Part shown: positions 18,748 to 27,848 of the stretch, in pieces
How positions within the stretch are numbered: the stretch's first letter is position 1
Layout: each line of letters begins with the position of its first letter
Assembly: GCF_900142605.1 (NCBI RefSeq)
Contig: NZ_FRBL01000003.1
Coordinates: forward strand, 124,001 to 188,000
Length of the DNA: 64,000 bases
Reading direction: 5' to 3'
Source of the DNA: Chitinophaga jiangningensis
GTDB lineage: Bacteria > Bacteroidota > Bacteroidia > Chitinophagales > Chitinophagaceae
Program-made: the position numbers and the translations under genes
The notes under the pieces: generated by a model
Databases searched by the model: none
Seen by the model: only the letters and a program-made list of their open reading frames with translations
Told to the model about the DNA's origin: nothing

Positions 18748-19971
18748 TCATGGATTTTCATCTTTAATCAAAGCACTTCTTGTTTCCTGTATAGTTTTGA
18801 TGCCTCTTTCTGTTTCTTTTTTTACTCTTATCAACGTGCCGTCATCATCATATTCATAAAAGGATGCGAAGTTGTTTTCATCCATCTGCGCCATGAGCCG
18901 TAGTGTAACAGGATCGTAGACATACGATTGCATGTTGGCATTAAACGGATGTATTCTTATGTCATCAAAATAAACCGCTGTGTTGCTACTGGCTTGAAAT
19001 TCCACGGTAAAGAATGTAGCTGCTGCCGGAATTAACACAGATCCTTCTATATGTTGCCAGCCGTCAATGATCTGTCCGGAAGGGGTACAGGTGACATTTG
19101 TTGTGCCTGCCCGTAGTATGATGGCTGATTTGGTGTAGCTGGTGCAATTACAATCGGACTGTTCTTTGACCCAGGCACTCACCAACATTCTCTTACCCGG
19201 AAATGGTGCAAACGGTGGTATAATTACCTGACTGTTAGCACGGATACTTTGCAGCCCCGTTCCGGAAATGCAGGCCATGGTTTTTCGGTTGATGTTGAAA
19301 GAAAAATCTGTGACATCATTTGCGGTTACATTGGCACCTATTGATATTGACTCGGTGGCGGGAATTCGTAGACAATACCGTCCGGAATGGGCTATTGTGT
19401 TATCAAATTTTGATTTGTAAGAAAGAAAATCAAACCCTTTACTCACCGGGCATACCGTGTCATAAGCGGCCATGCCGTATCCATAATCCTCAAATCCCTC
19501 AAATACTACTTCCCTGTACCGCGCATTTTGAATCACAGCTACGGGTAATTCGTTATCATATCCATATATGCCGGCATTGTACCTCTCCAACGCGTCCTTA
19601 TTTTCCAGTTCAAACCCTTTCCCATTGAAAATGGTCGATTGCTGATTCCAAAACCAGACTGTTGTATCAGGATCTGCCTGCAGGTGACCAGACTGAAACT
19701 TCCAGAACGGTATGAAGGACGAAATGGTGCCTGCAGTCCGGATATTTATATCTGTGGTAGCATTTTGTTCATTTCGGGTGCTATAATATACATATGTTGC
19801 CTGTGGACGCCAGTTTCCAGCAATGCCAAGGCTGTAAGGATTTACAGCTGTATCCAGCACGGCACTGTAGCAGGTACCGCTGGTATCAACTTTGCTGATA
19901 TTGATTTTTTCAATACCATACAAACAGCTGGTGCAGATAATGAGCAGAATTAATGTAATGTATCTTTTCAT
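18748..19971 (-). CDS. Secreted RHS-associated protein with jelly-roll-like domain
   Basis: A 407-aa protein with signal peptide ITLILLIICTSCLYG. The central part (WVKEQSDCNCTSYT, DGWQHIEGSVLIPAAA, YFDDIRIHPF) looks like a carbohydrate-binding beta-sandwich. The C-terminus (YDPVTLRLMAQMDENN, YEYDDDGTLIRVKKETERG, IQETRS) is a tail I have seen on large DUF5977/RHS-linked proteins of Bacteroidetes. A decayed homologue of its N-terminal part lies outside the island at 43000-43149. The gene sits in the RHS operon between the DUF5977-like gene (6 bp) and the LolA-like gene, and likely acts in the cell envelope with the RHS protein. Confidence 0.75.
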   Translation of the reverse strand: MKRYITLILLIICTSCLYGIEKINISKVDTSGTCYSAVLDTAVNPYSLGIAGNWRPQATYVYYSTRNEQNATTDINIRTAGTISSFIPFWKFQSGHLQADPDTTVWFWNQQSTIFNGKGFELENKDALERYNAGIYGYDNELPVAVIQNARYREVVFEGFEDYGYGMAAYDTVCPVSKGFDFLSYKSKFDNTIAHSGRYCLRIPATESISIGANVTANDVTDFSFNINRKTMACISGTGLQSIRANSQVIIPPFAPFPGKRMLVSAWVKEQSDCNCTSYTKSAIILRAGTTNVTCTPSGQIIDGWQHIEGSVLIPAAATFFTVEFQASSNTAVYFDDIRIHPFNANMQSYVYDPVTLRLMAQMDENNFASFYEYDDDGTLIRVKKETERGIKTIQETRSALIKDENP

Positions 19972-19977
19972 AAAATA

Positions 19978-20505
19978 TTAATTCACGATTATGTAATCGT
20001 CACCTGGTAGTAAAGTAAATGTGACTATAAGAGTTGATACAATAATGCTAGGGTCGGTTTTAGGGGATGATTCTTCCTTATACAGAATGTTATTGAAAAG
20101 TAGGTCGCCAGTGCCGGATGATCCTGGAAAAGTACTTTGGGTATTTGATTCATCAACTATTCCTGTCGGGCTGCCGTATTGATAATATACTCGTCTGTCA
20201 TATTTATTTACATTGACAGTAGTAATTCCACTTGCATCATATGGTATTGTACACGCGGCATCTGCATAATAGCTAACAGACACGTCCTCGAAATAATAAT
20301 GATGATTTATAATGGTCGTTGACGAGTCATACACTCCGCGGTCCCTATAGGTAAGTTTGGCATAGAACCGACATCTTCCAGACTCATCAGCATACGCCTG
20401 GCCCTCTGTTTGTAATCTAATATCTGCCAGTGCATTGGCATCTTCCTTACTTATGTCAGAGGAATCTGCACCTTCAGCAATGGTAAATGGAGTAGGAAGC
20501 GCCAT
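19978..20505 (-). CDS. Short DUF5977-like protein, probably 5'-truncated
   Basis: A 175-aa protein. ALADIRLQTEGQAYADESGRC followed by beta-rich sequence resembles the DUF5977 repeat (short Cys- and Ala-containing modules in large secreted Bacteroidetes proteins). There is no signal peptide, unlike the downstream operon members, and its ATG lies only 24 bp from the divergent traG start, leaving no room for two promoters. The simplest reading is that the 5' part of a much larger gene was lost when the RHS and tra segments were joined, and an internal Met now looks like the start. Expression and export are doubtful. Confidence 0.55.
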   Translation of the reverse strand: MALPTPFTIAEGADSSDISKEDANALADIRLQTEGQAYADESGRCRFYAKLTYRDRGVYDSSTTIINHHYYFEDVSVSYYADAACTIPYDASGITTVNVNKYDRRVYYQYGSPTGIVDESNTQSTFPGSSGTGDLLFNNILYKEESSPKTDPSIIVSTLIVTFTLLPGDDYIIVN

Positions 20506-20529
20506 TCACTAATTTAAAATCCAAAAGAA

Positions 20530-22989
20530 ATGCGAACTAAATCATTGGAAGATGTATTCCCTATAGCTGCTGTTGAAAATGATTGTTTAATTTCCACCAC
20601 AGGCAGCATTACTGTTGCATATGAAATACAGTTGCCTGAAGTTTTTACAATGGATAATGCTGATTACGAAGCGATCCATGTATCCACGGTAAGAGCTATA
20701 CGAAGTTTACCTGCCCATACGGTTCTGCATAAATCCGATTGGTTCTTTCGTAAAGAATTTATGGCCCCCAATAGTGAAAATTCCACGGTCTTAAGCTGCG
20801 CCAGTGATATGCATTTTAATGAACGTCCTTATTTTGATCATAAGTGCTACCTATTTATTAGTTCAATCCCTGGTAAGGGATGTCTTCGCAGTCCAATACT
20901 GTCTTCCCTGATTACAGGAAGCATTATGCCATCAAAAGTTTTGGAAGACAAAACTGTTACGAGTTGGGTAGACCAGGTGCAACAATTTGCCAGTATATTG
21001 CAAGAAGGTGATTATCTCAAACTTCGTAAACTAACAGCAGAGGAACTTGTTGGTTCCGAATCGAAAGCTGGTATCATTGAACAATACAGCTTTTTACTCC
21101 CTAGCGAGAAAGAATATGGTTTAAGCGACATTCAGCTTAACCCATTAAAAATAGGGGACAGACAGGTTGTAATTTATTCAATCGCCGACGCCGGTGATCT
21201 TCCTAGGTTTTGCGGTCCCAAGATTACCTACGACCGATATAGTACTGATAAAACCAAATTCTCGATTTCATTTTCAGCTGGACTGAATGTATTACTACTC
21301 TGCAATCACATTTATAACCAGTATATAATAGTTGGAGATTCTGCTGAGGTCCTTTCTAAATTAGAGAAGAAGCGATTGCGTCTCCAATCACTATCTGCCT
21401 ATTCCCGTGAAAACACAATTTCTAAAGATGCTACTAATAACTTCCTCAACGAGGCAATAGGTAAAGGCAGGCTTCCTGTAAAGGCACATTTCAACATAAT
21501 TGCATGGGCGGATGAAGTATCCACAATTCGGGAAGTGAAGAATGCGGTGGCTTCCGCCATAGCTAGTTTAAACGCCGCTCCTCGGGAAGAAACAGCTGCA
21601 CCTGCTTTTTTATATTGGGCTGGTATACCTGGTAATGGTGCTGAGATTCCATCAACAGCTGTATTTGATACCTTTGCCGAACAAGCTTCTTGTTTTCTAA
21701 ATACTGAAACAAATTACCGAACTTCAATATCCACCAACGGTATTAGGCTTACTGACCGAATATCCGGACTTCCACTACAAGTCGACTTATTCCATCTACC
21801 TTTTCAAAAAAACATTATTCAAAATAGGAATATTTTCTGCCTTGGACCCTCCGGATCTGGAAAGAGCTTTGCAACAAACCATATCCTTCGGTCCGCATGG
21901 GAGGCAGGAGCTCACATTGTAGTGGTGGACGTTGGTCATAGCTATCGAGGGTTGTGTGAATTGGCTGGTGGATATTATTTTACTTTTTCCGAAAAAGATC
22001 CAATAAGATTCAATCCGTTCTTCTTGGGAGAAGCGAGTCTGCATGTGGAAAAGAGGGAGTCTATCAAGTCTTTATTATTAGCTCTGTGGAAGAAGGATGA
22101 TGAGTCATATACCAGGAGCGAATATATATCACTATCCAATGCACTAACGGGATATTATAATTATCTCCCAGACCATCCAGACTTATTTCCATGCTTCAAT
22201 TCCTTTTATGACTATTTACAAACAGATTTCCTTCACAACATTAGGGAGCAAGCAGTAAAATTGAAAGATTTTGATATTGATAACTTTTTATATGTACTAC
22301 GGCCGTATTATTTGGGTGGAGAGTATGACTACCTACTCAATTCGAGGGAAAATCTTGACTTACTGGATACGCGGTTTATAGTTTTTGAATTGGATAATAT
22401 TCAAAATAATGCCATTCTCTTTAGCGTGACTACTCTTATCCTCACAGAGCTTTTCATCAGCAAAATGCGGTTACTGCCAGGTATACATAAAGTTATCTTG
22501 ATTGAGGAGGCATGGAAAGCCATTGCAAAGGCGGGGATGGCAGAATATCTACGCTATCTTTTCAAAACAGTACGCAAATTTTACGGGACCGCAGCTGTTG
22601 TGACGCAGGAAGTTAACGATATAATATCCAGTCCAATTATTAAAGATACCATTATTGCAAGTTCTGATATTAGGATACTGCTTGATCAAAGTAAGTACCA
22701 GAATAAATTTCAGGATATTCAGAACCTCTTGGGGCTTACAGATAAGGAGGTTAGCCTGATTATGAGTATGAATAAGAATAACGATCCTCGTTATAAATAT
22801 AAAGAAATATTTATTGGCTTGGGTGCGCATAGTAAAGTTTATAGAACAGAAGTGTCGTTGGAGGAGTACTTATGCTACACTACAGAGGAAAAAGAGAAAG
22901 TAAAAGTTCAGGCTTATGCTGCTAAATATGGTTCCATTAAACGTGGGATAGCTATGCTAGCGAAGGATATACGGGATAAATCCATATAG
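20530..22989 (+). CDS. traG: TraG-family conjugation ATPase (VirB4-like)
   Basis: An 819-aa protein, normal length for Bacteroidetes TraG. The N-terminus (LEDVFPIAAVENDCLIS, LPEVFTMDNADYEAIH, LHKSDWFF) is characteristic. Walker A is GPSGSGKS (residues 439-446) and Walker B is VILIEEAWK (E659-E660), followed by VVTQEVNDI. It would power assembly of or transport through a type IV secretion channel at the inner membrane. It is first in an apparent operon running to traN, with 1 bp to the next gene. The usual upstream traE and traF are absent; a divergent RHS accessory gene starts 24 bp away. Confidence 0.93.
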   Translation: MRTKSLEDVFPIAAVENDCLISTTGSITVAYEIQLPEVFTMDNADYEAIHVSTVRAIRSLPAHTVLHKSDWFFRKEFMAPNSENSTVLSCASDMHFNERPYFDHKCYLFISSIPGKGCLRSPILSSLITGSIMPSKVLEDKTVTSWVDQVQQFASILQEGDYLKLRKLTAEELVGSESKAGIIEQYSFLLPSEKEYGLSDIQLNPLKIGDRQVVIYSIADAGDLPRFCGPKITYDRYSTDKTKFSISFSAGLNVLLLCNHIYNQYIIVGDSAEVLSKLEKKRLRLQSLSAYSRENTISKDATNNFLNEAIGKGRLPVKAHFNIIAWADEVSTIREVKNAVASAIASLNAAPREETAAPAFLYWAGIPGNGAEIPSTAVFDTFAEQASCFLNTETNYRTSISTNGIRLTDRISGLPLQVDLFHLPFQKNIIQNRNIFCLGPSGSGKSFATNHILRSAWEAGAHIVVVDVGHSYRGLCELAGGYYFTFSEKDPIRFNPFFLGEASLHVEKRESIKSLLLALWKKDDESYTRSEYISLSNALTGYYNYLPDHPDLFPCFNSFYDYLQTDFLHNIREQAVKLKDFDIDNFLYVLRPYYLGGEYDYLLNSRENLDLLDTRFIVFELDNIQNNAILFSVTTLILTELFISKMRLLPGIHKVILIEEAWKAIAKAGMAEYLRYLFKTVRKFYGTAAVVTQEVNDIISSPIIKDTIIASSDIRILLDQSKYQNKFQDIQNLLGLTDKEVSLIMSMNKNNDPRYKYKEIFIGLGAHSKVYRTEVSLEEYLCYTTEEKEKVKVQAYAAKYGSIKRGIAMLAKDIRDKSI

Positions 22990-22990
22990 T

Positions 22991-23656
22991 ATGAAGAGTA
23001 TAGTAATTTTCATTTTTCTGCTTACACCGGCCGTAATTCTACCAACGCAGCATTCCCATGCTGTTATTTGGGTGGTTGTCAAAGCTGCACTTAAAAAGGT
23101 AATACGCGCTATGGATTTACAGGTGCAGCGACTACAGAATAAAACTATTGTGTTGCAGAATACGCAGAAAATGTTGGAAAACACTTTGTCTAAACTGAAA
23201 CTCACTGAGATCTCGGAGTGGGCAGAAAAGCAAAAATCCCTTTACCAAGGTTACTTTGATGAGTTGAAAAAGGTAAAGATGGTCATTCTGTACTATCAGA
23301 AAGTATCTGAGATAATCCGACAACAGAAGCAAGTTGTTGGAGACTGTCGATCTGCGATGGTTAACTTTCGATCTGCGAAATATCTTACGTCGGCTCAGTT
23401 ACTATTTCTGGAGCAGGCCTTCTCAAATATAATTAAGAAAAGCCTGGATAACGCTGAGTCGCTTACAGAGGTGCTGACATCATTTACCGTTGAGATGACC
23501 GATGCTCAAAGGTTAGCAATAATTGATAAAAGCGCCGAAAGGGTAGATTCTCTGGTTCAATCAACGCACTCGCTGAATAGCCAAATAATATTTATGCTAA
23601 ATAGGATAAATGCTGAATATAGAGACCTGAATCAAACGAAATCATTATATCGTTAA
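22991..23656 (+). CDS. Conjugation-cluster coiled-coil protein (TraI-like)
   Basis: A 221-aa protein starting one base after the traG stop. An N-terminal hydrophobic signal (SIVIFIFLLTPAVILP) precedes a long helical, coiled-coil-like region (ALKKVIRAMDLQVQRLQNK, KMLENTLSKLKLTEISEWAE). This fits the secreted coiled-coil TraI slot that follows traG/H in Bacteroidetes conjugative transposons, a VirB5-like position. The function there is unproven. Tight spacing in the operon supports a role in the secretion apparatus. Confidence 0.72.
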   Translation: MKSIVIFIFLLTPAVILPTQHSHAVIWVVVKAALKKVIRAMDLQVQRLQNKTIVLQNTQKMLENTLSKLKLTEISEWAEKQKSLYQGYFDELKKVKMVILYYQKVSEIIRQQKQVVGDCRSAMVNFRSAKYLTSAQLLFLEQAFSNIIKKSLDNAESLTEVLTSFTVEMTDAQRLAIIDKSAERVDSLVQSTHSLNSQIIFMLNRINAEYRDLNQTKSLYR

Positions 23657-23666
23657 AAGTTGGATT

Positions 23667-24290
23667 ATGAAATTTGCTATCTTATTTACTTGGGCCATTC
23701 TTTTCTGTTGTAATAAAACTTTAGGACAGTTATCGCAGGAATGGTTTAATCAAAAGCAGACACAAAGGAAATACCTTGCTATTCAAATTGCTAATCTTCA
23801 GATGTATCTTAACTATATTAAGACCGGTTACCGTACTGCAAATTTTGGCCTGAATACCATCCATACTATCAAATCTGGCGATTATTCCCTTCATGATAAT
23901 TTTTTCACCAATCAACAGAAAGTTGAATTAATCAAACCGGAACGTTTCCAGTTCACCTGCGTATCATGTTTTCAAAACAAATTTGACTCTTTAAATAGTG
24001 TCCTACGAAAAATGAAGGTTTCCGGTACACCTGCAATGGCCAGTAAAATTTTCCACCACTTGTTAACTACTTATCAGACAGATATCTCTGCATGGACTAC
24101 TCTGCTTCACAGGGATAGCTTAACTATGCTACCTGGTCAGCGTGTGATATTATTAAAGGAGGCCCAAGATAAGGTACGTGGAGCAGGAATAAAAATTGAC
24201 AAATTTCTCTTCTATTTAGAAGATTACATTAGGATGTATTATAGGGATAAAAAGGATGTGCGGCAATTCAAAAAATTATTTGGCTCATGA
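23667..24290 (+). CDS. Conjugation-cluster secreted helical protein
   Basis: A 207-aa protein with signal peptide FAILFTWAILFCCNKTLGQ. The mature part starts SQEWFNQKQTQRKYLAIQIA and is predominantly helical, with an FTCVSCFQNKF pair of cysteines. Such proteins are found between the TraI-like gene and traJ in ICEs of Sphingobacteria and Chitinophagaceae. Its stop overlaps the ATG of the next gene (ATGA), so translation is probably coupled. Function unknown. Confidence 0.7.
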   Translation: MKFAILFTWAILFCCNKTLGQLSQEWFNQKQTQRKYLAIQIANLQMYLNYIKTGYRTANFGLNTIHTIKSGDYSLHDNFFTNQQKVELIKPERFQFTCVSCFQNKFDSLNSVLRKMKVSGTPAMASKIFHHLLTTYQTDISAWTTLLHRDSLTMLPGQRVILLKEAQDKVRGAGIKIDKFLFYLEDYIRMYYRDKKDVRQFKKLFGS

Positions 24291-24916
24291 TTCGAAAGGC
24301 TGTTATTATGTTGTGTTTCCTGATGGCAATGTTGGTTGCTAATGCATATTGTCAGGCCGATGAGCTAGCGCAATTAGGACTCAATATTCAAAAGTTAAAT
24401 CAATTTAGGAAAATTTTGTCTGAAATGAAGAAGGGTTATACCGTCTTGAGTAAAGGGTATAATCTGGTTCGTGATGTTTCCAAGAGGAATTTCTCCATTC
24501 ACCAGATATTTTTGGATAATCTATATAAGGTGTCTCCAGTTGTTTATAAATATCATCGCGTTCACGAAATTATACAATTGCAAACACAGACTTTACAGCG
24601 GTATAGGAGCAATTTGAGATTTTTCCGTGCTGCTTCTATCAGTGATTCAGAGTTTCGCACATTCCAGACAATCCAAAATAATTATCTCAAACAATTAACC
24701 CAGGAGTTAGAGGAATTACTAATGGTCCTCACGGCAGGGAAGCTCCGCATGAATGATGCCGAAAGATTAGAGACTATAGATCGACTATATATAAGGGTGA
24801 GTGGACAGGCCGAGAAAATGTTGAGGTTACAAAAAAATGCTCAAAGCTTGTATGGGCAAATGAATAAACAATCACTGGATATTATGGATTTAAGAAGTAA
24901 TATTCTCCATAGATAG
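24287..24916 (+). CDS. Conjugation-cluster secreted protein (often annotated TerB-like)
   Basis: A 209-aa protein with signal peptide VIMLCFLMAMLVANAYCQA. The mature part (LGLNIQKLNQFRKILSEMKK, YNLVRDVSKRNFSIHQIFLD, KYHRVHEII) is typical of an ICE-borne family often labelled TerB tellurite-resistance-like, though no tellurite role is implied. It shares helical layout and the FS-IH-x-x-F-LD motif region with the preceding gene (SLHDNFFTNQ), so the two may be distant paralogues. It precedes traJ by 4 bp and probably belongs to the periplasmic part of the channel. Confidence 0.72.
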   Translation: MIRKAVIMLCFLMAMLVANAYCQADELAQLGLNIQKLNQFRKILSEMKKGYTVLSKGYNLVRDVSKRNFSIHQIFLDNLYKVSPVVYKYHRVHEIIQLQTQTLQRYRSNLRFFRAASISDSEFRTFQTIQNNYLKQLTQELEELLMVLTAGKLRMNDAERLETIDRLYIRVSGQAEKMLRLQKNAQSLYGQMNKQSLDIMDLRSNILHR

Positions 24917-24920
24917 AATT

Positions 24921-26051
24921 ATGAGAAAGACAATTATGCTTGTTGCTGCTTGTATGGTTCCCATCTTAAGTATGGCGCAAACTGGAAATTCAGAAGCTGC
25001 AAGCTTACGTGATATTCTGAAGGGTGTCTACGATGATATGATTCCTCTTGCAGATAAAATCATAACGGTTGCCAGGGCAATTGGACTATTCGGAGCCTTG
25101 TTGTATATAGGTGTACGAGTTGGTAAATCTATAGCAACAGCTGAAAGTATTGACTTTTTTTCTCTGCTCCGACCATTTGTCCTCATACTTTTAATTGGTA
25201 TTTATCCTCAATTTATAGCAGTCATTAACGGTATATTAGAGCCCGCTACCCAAGCTACTGCTGCTTTGGTCCAAAATTCGGATGAAGCTGTTAAAAATTT
25301 GCTGGATGCGGAATTAAAAATGAAGACGGATGCGCAATATGGTCCATTGCCTCCTCCAGATGGTGTTGATATTGAGGATTGGCATATTGCAATGGATGCG
25401 CAATCAGAGGTAGAAAATGGCTTCTGGAACTTTTTGTGGGGAAAGATGGAGGGTACCATTACCTATTATATTAAACTTGCTATCGCTAAGATACTTCAAA
25501 TACTTTTTTTTGCTGCTGCATTGGTGATAGATGCTTTGCGAACTTTTCACCTCATTATTTTGGTTATTTTAGGACCATTTGTACTTGCGTTATCTATTTA
25601 TGATGGGTTCCAACATACCTTATCCGTATGGTTAGCTCGATATGTAAGTATATACCTTTGGCTAGCAGTGGCAAACCTTTGTGGGGCTGTGATCTCACAT
25701 ATACAGAAGGGTATGATCCAAGCCGATATTGATTCGTTATCTACGGGTACGAACAATGCACAATATCAAATAACGAGTTTAACCTACCTAATTTTCCTGA
25801 TTATCGGCATTATGTGTTACTTAGTTGTTCCTTCGATTTCTTCTTACATCGTCCATGCCAGCGGAGGAAATGCCCTAATGACAAAATTGACTAAGATGGC
25901 AGGTGGGGTGGTTTCAGGAGGAGCCGGTGTAATGGCTACTTCAGCCGCCGGCAGTATGGTTGCAGATATGCCAGGAAGGGATATTATGAACTATCCTATG
26001 GCCGATGCCGTGAATTCAGAGAAGTACATTAAGGATAAAATATCTGGATAA
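24921..26051 (+). CDS. traJ: Conjugative transposon protein TraJ (VirB6-like)
   Basis: A 376-aa polytopic membrane protein. A signal peptide (ACMVPILSMAQ) is followed by several membrane segments (AIGLFGALLYIGVRVG, FVLILLIGIYPQFIAVI, ILQILFFAAALVIDALRTF, LIILVILGPFVLALSIYDGF, LIFLIIGIMCYLVVPSIS). The motif FVLALSIYDGFQHTLSVWLARYV is the family hallmark. It would form the inner-membrane pore of a type IV secretion system. It lies between the TerB-like gene and traK, as in other Bacteroidetes tra operons. Confidence 0.9.
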   Translation: MRKTIMLVAACMVPILSMAQTGNSEAASLRDILKGVYDDMIPLADKIITVARAIGLFGALLYIGVRVGKSIATAESIDFFSLLRPFVLILLIGIYPQFIAVINGILEPATQATAALVQNSDEAVKNLLDAELKMKTDAQYGPLPPPDGVDIEDWHIAMDAQSEVENGFWNFLWGKMEGTITYYIKLAIAKILQILFFAAALVIDALRTFHLIILVILGPFVLALSIYDGFQHTLSVWLARYVSIYLWLAVANLCGAVISHIQKGMIQADIDSLSTGTNNAQYQITSLTYLIFLIIGIMCYLVVPSISSYIVHASGGNALMTKLTKMAGGVVSGGAGVMATSAAGSMVADMPGRDIMNYPMADAVNSEKYIKDKISG

Positions 26052-26062
26052 AAAGTTAGGCT

Positions 26063-26683
26063 ATGTTTAACCATTTACGAAATATAGATACGGCTTTCAA
26101 GCATATCCGTCTTTTTTCTATATTTTTTTTAGTTGGCAATATTGGTATATCATGCTTTGTGATATTCTATTCTCAGGAAAAAATAGCAGCAGAAAGGAGA
26201 AAGGTAATGGTCCTCATTAATGGAAAGCTCTTTCAGGCGGCATCAGAAGATCGATCCATATACTTGGATGTTGAAATACGTGATCACGTTAAAAATTTTC
26301 ATAGGTTATTCTTTACACTTGTTCCAGACGAGCAGGCTATAAAAAACACTGTGTCGCAGGCGCTTTATCTATGTGATGCCAGTGCAAAGCAGCAATATGA
26401 TAATTTGAAAGAGGCAAATTACTATGATGGTGTTGTGTCTGCAAATATAAATCAAAATATTTCGAGTGATAGCATTATAGTAAATATATCCAACAGAATG
26501 ATCAGTTTCTACTATTATGGTAAAATACAGATTGTCCGCTCCTCCTCCAAAACAACACGGTCGATTATTACGACAGGACATGTTCGCATAATGGATCAAA
26601 AATCAGATAATAATCCTCATGGATTTATGATAGAGTCCTGGAAGATTCTTGCTAATAATGATATTGATTTTACTTCACGCTAA
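26063..26683 (+). CDS. traK: Conjugative transposon protein TraK (VirB8-like)
   Basis: A 206-aa protein with one N-terminal membrane anchor (LFSIFFLVGNIGISCFVIF) and a periplasmic domain. NIDTAFKHIR at the start and RDHVKNFHRLFFTLVPDE are diagnostic for TraK, which takes the VirB8 role of scaffolding the channel. Eleven bases separate it from traJ. A small basic traL normally sits between traK and traM; here traM follows directly and no traL frame is visible. Confidence 0.9.
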   Translation: MFNHLRNIDTAFKHIRLFSIFFLVGNIGISCFVIFYSQEKIAAERRKVMVLINGKLFQAASEDRSIYLDVEIRDHVKNFHRLFFTLVPDEQAIKNTVSQALYLCDASAKQQYDNLKEANYYDGVVSANINQNISSDSIIVNISNRMISFYYYGKIQIVRSSSKTTRSIITTGHVRIMDQKSDNNPHGFMIESWKILANNDIDFTSR

Positions 26684-26693
26684 AATTTGTTTT

Positions 26694-27830
26694 ATGAATT
26701 TCAGATTCTTTCACCATATGGATTTTAAGAAGTTTAAGTCGATTTTAATAATTGGAGTATTTCTGCTCACAGTTATTCTTTATTACCTGTTCACTTATTT
26801 TAATGAAACCTGTCTGCCTGCTAAACAAGATTTGGCTGCTCTTAATTCAACTCTCCCTAATCCAGCATTGGAAGTAAAAGAGCGGACAAAACTTGAATTG
26901 TATATACAGGCAATGCAGGATAGCTTACGTAAGCGCAATTCTTCGAGCCTGCAAATTGAACGTTCGATCGCAACTCAATCTACTATTGATACACAGTCAA
27001 ATATTCCCAATAATGATCCTGCTGAACGTGCCGAGGCTTTGCTGAATAGCCTCTCGCATACTGTTGCTATTGCTGAAGCTGGCCATGAGCGAGAAATAAA
27101 GATTAATGCAATTAAGCAGGAGGATGAAAATTCTCTGCAAAGTTTGCAGCATCTACTGGATAATCAGAAAACCCCGCAATCTGAGGATCCGGAGCTTAGG
27201 CGATTGGATGGTATGCTTGATAAAATCATTGAGATTCAGAACCCTGGTCGAGATAAGGATAATATAACTGCACCGGATTCTTTAAGTCACGAGCTTATGA
27301 CCCTGCCAACTGCATTGACAGCATCAGATGGCTTTCTGGGTGTATCGAGTTTTAATTTTGAAGACCATGAAATTGGTTCTATTGCTGCTGAGGTGCAAGG
27401 TGATCAAGTAATCAAACAAAATGGGGTAGTCAGGTTTCGCCTGCTTCAGGATGTACGGGTAAAAAATCACCATATACCAGAAAATACTTTTATATATGGT
27501 GTCGCCATGGTAAGTAATGAGCGCCTGAGTATTCAGATTAAGCGGATACTACTAAATAATACTATTATTCCGGTCAGTCTGACGGTATACGATGCTGACG
27601 CTATACCGGGTATCAATATCCCTGGAGCTATTGCACGAGATGTATCAAAAGAGAATTTGGCTCAGGCTATATCTGGATTAGACATAGGTTCATCAACTCC
27701 TGAAATAGGGCCACAGGCGGCTAGCATTGGTATTTCTGCCGCTAAAAGTTTCATCGGAAAAAAAACTAAATCAATTAGTGTTCGAATAAAGTCAGGATAT
27801 AAGGTATTTCTTGAAAATAACCAGATGTAA
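26694..27830 (+). CDS. traM: Conjugative transposon protein TraM (VirB10-like)
   Basis: A 378-aa protein from the ATG at 26694, 10 bp after traK; a frame from 26649 would overlap traK and is not needed. Order: a cytoplasmic tail, a membrane helix (ILIIGVFLLTVILYYLF), a long Ser/Gln/Glu-rich spacer, then the conserved C-terminal beta domain (VVRFRLLQDVRVKNHHIPEN, YGVAMVSNERLSIQI, VYDADAIPGINIPGAI, IKSGYKVFL). This links inner and outer membrane parts of the channel as VirB10 does. Confidence 0.9.
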   Translation: MNFRFFHHMDFKKFKSILIIGVFLLTVILYYLFTYFNETCLPAKQDLAALNSTLPNPALEVKERTKLELYIQAMQDSLRKRNSSSLQIERSIATQSTIDTQSNIPNNDPAERAEALLNSLSHTVAIAEAGHEREIKINAIKQEDENSLQSLQHLLDNQKTPQSEDPELRRLDGMLDKIIEIQNPGRDKDNITAPDSLSHELMTLPTALTASDGFLGVSSFNFEDHEIGSIAAEVQGDQVIKQNGVVRFRLLQDVRVKNHHIPENTFIYGVAMVSNERLSIQIKRILLNNTIIPVSLTVYDADAIPGINIPGAIARDVSKENLAQAISGLDIGSSTPEIGPQAASIGISAAKSFIGKKTKSISVRIKSGYKVFLENNQM

Positions 27831-27848
27831 ACCATAAAATTGTGAAGT

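Noticed and set aside
23667..24916. Tellurite resistance function for the TerB-labelled gene
   Set aside because: The label is historical for this ICE family; the gene is embedded in a tra operon and no ter operon partners are present.
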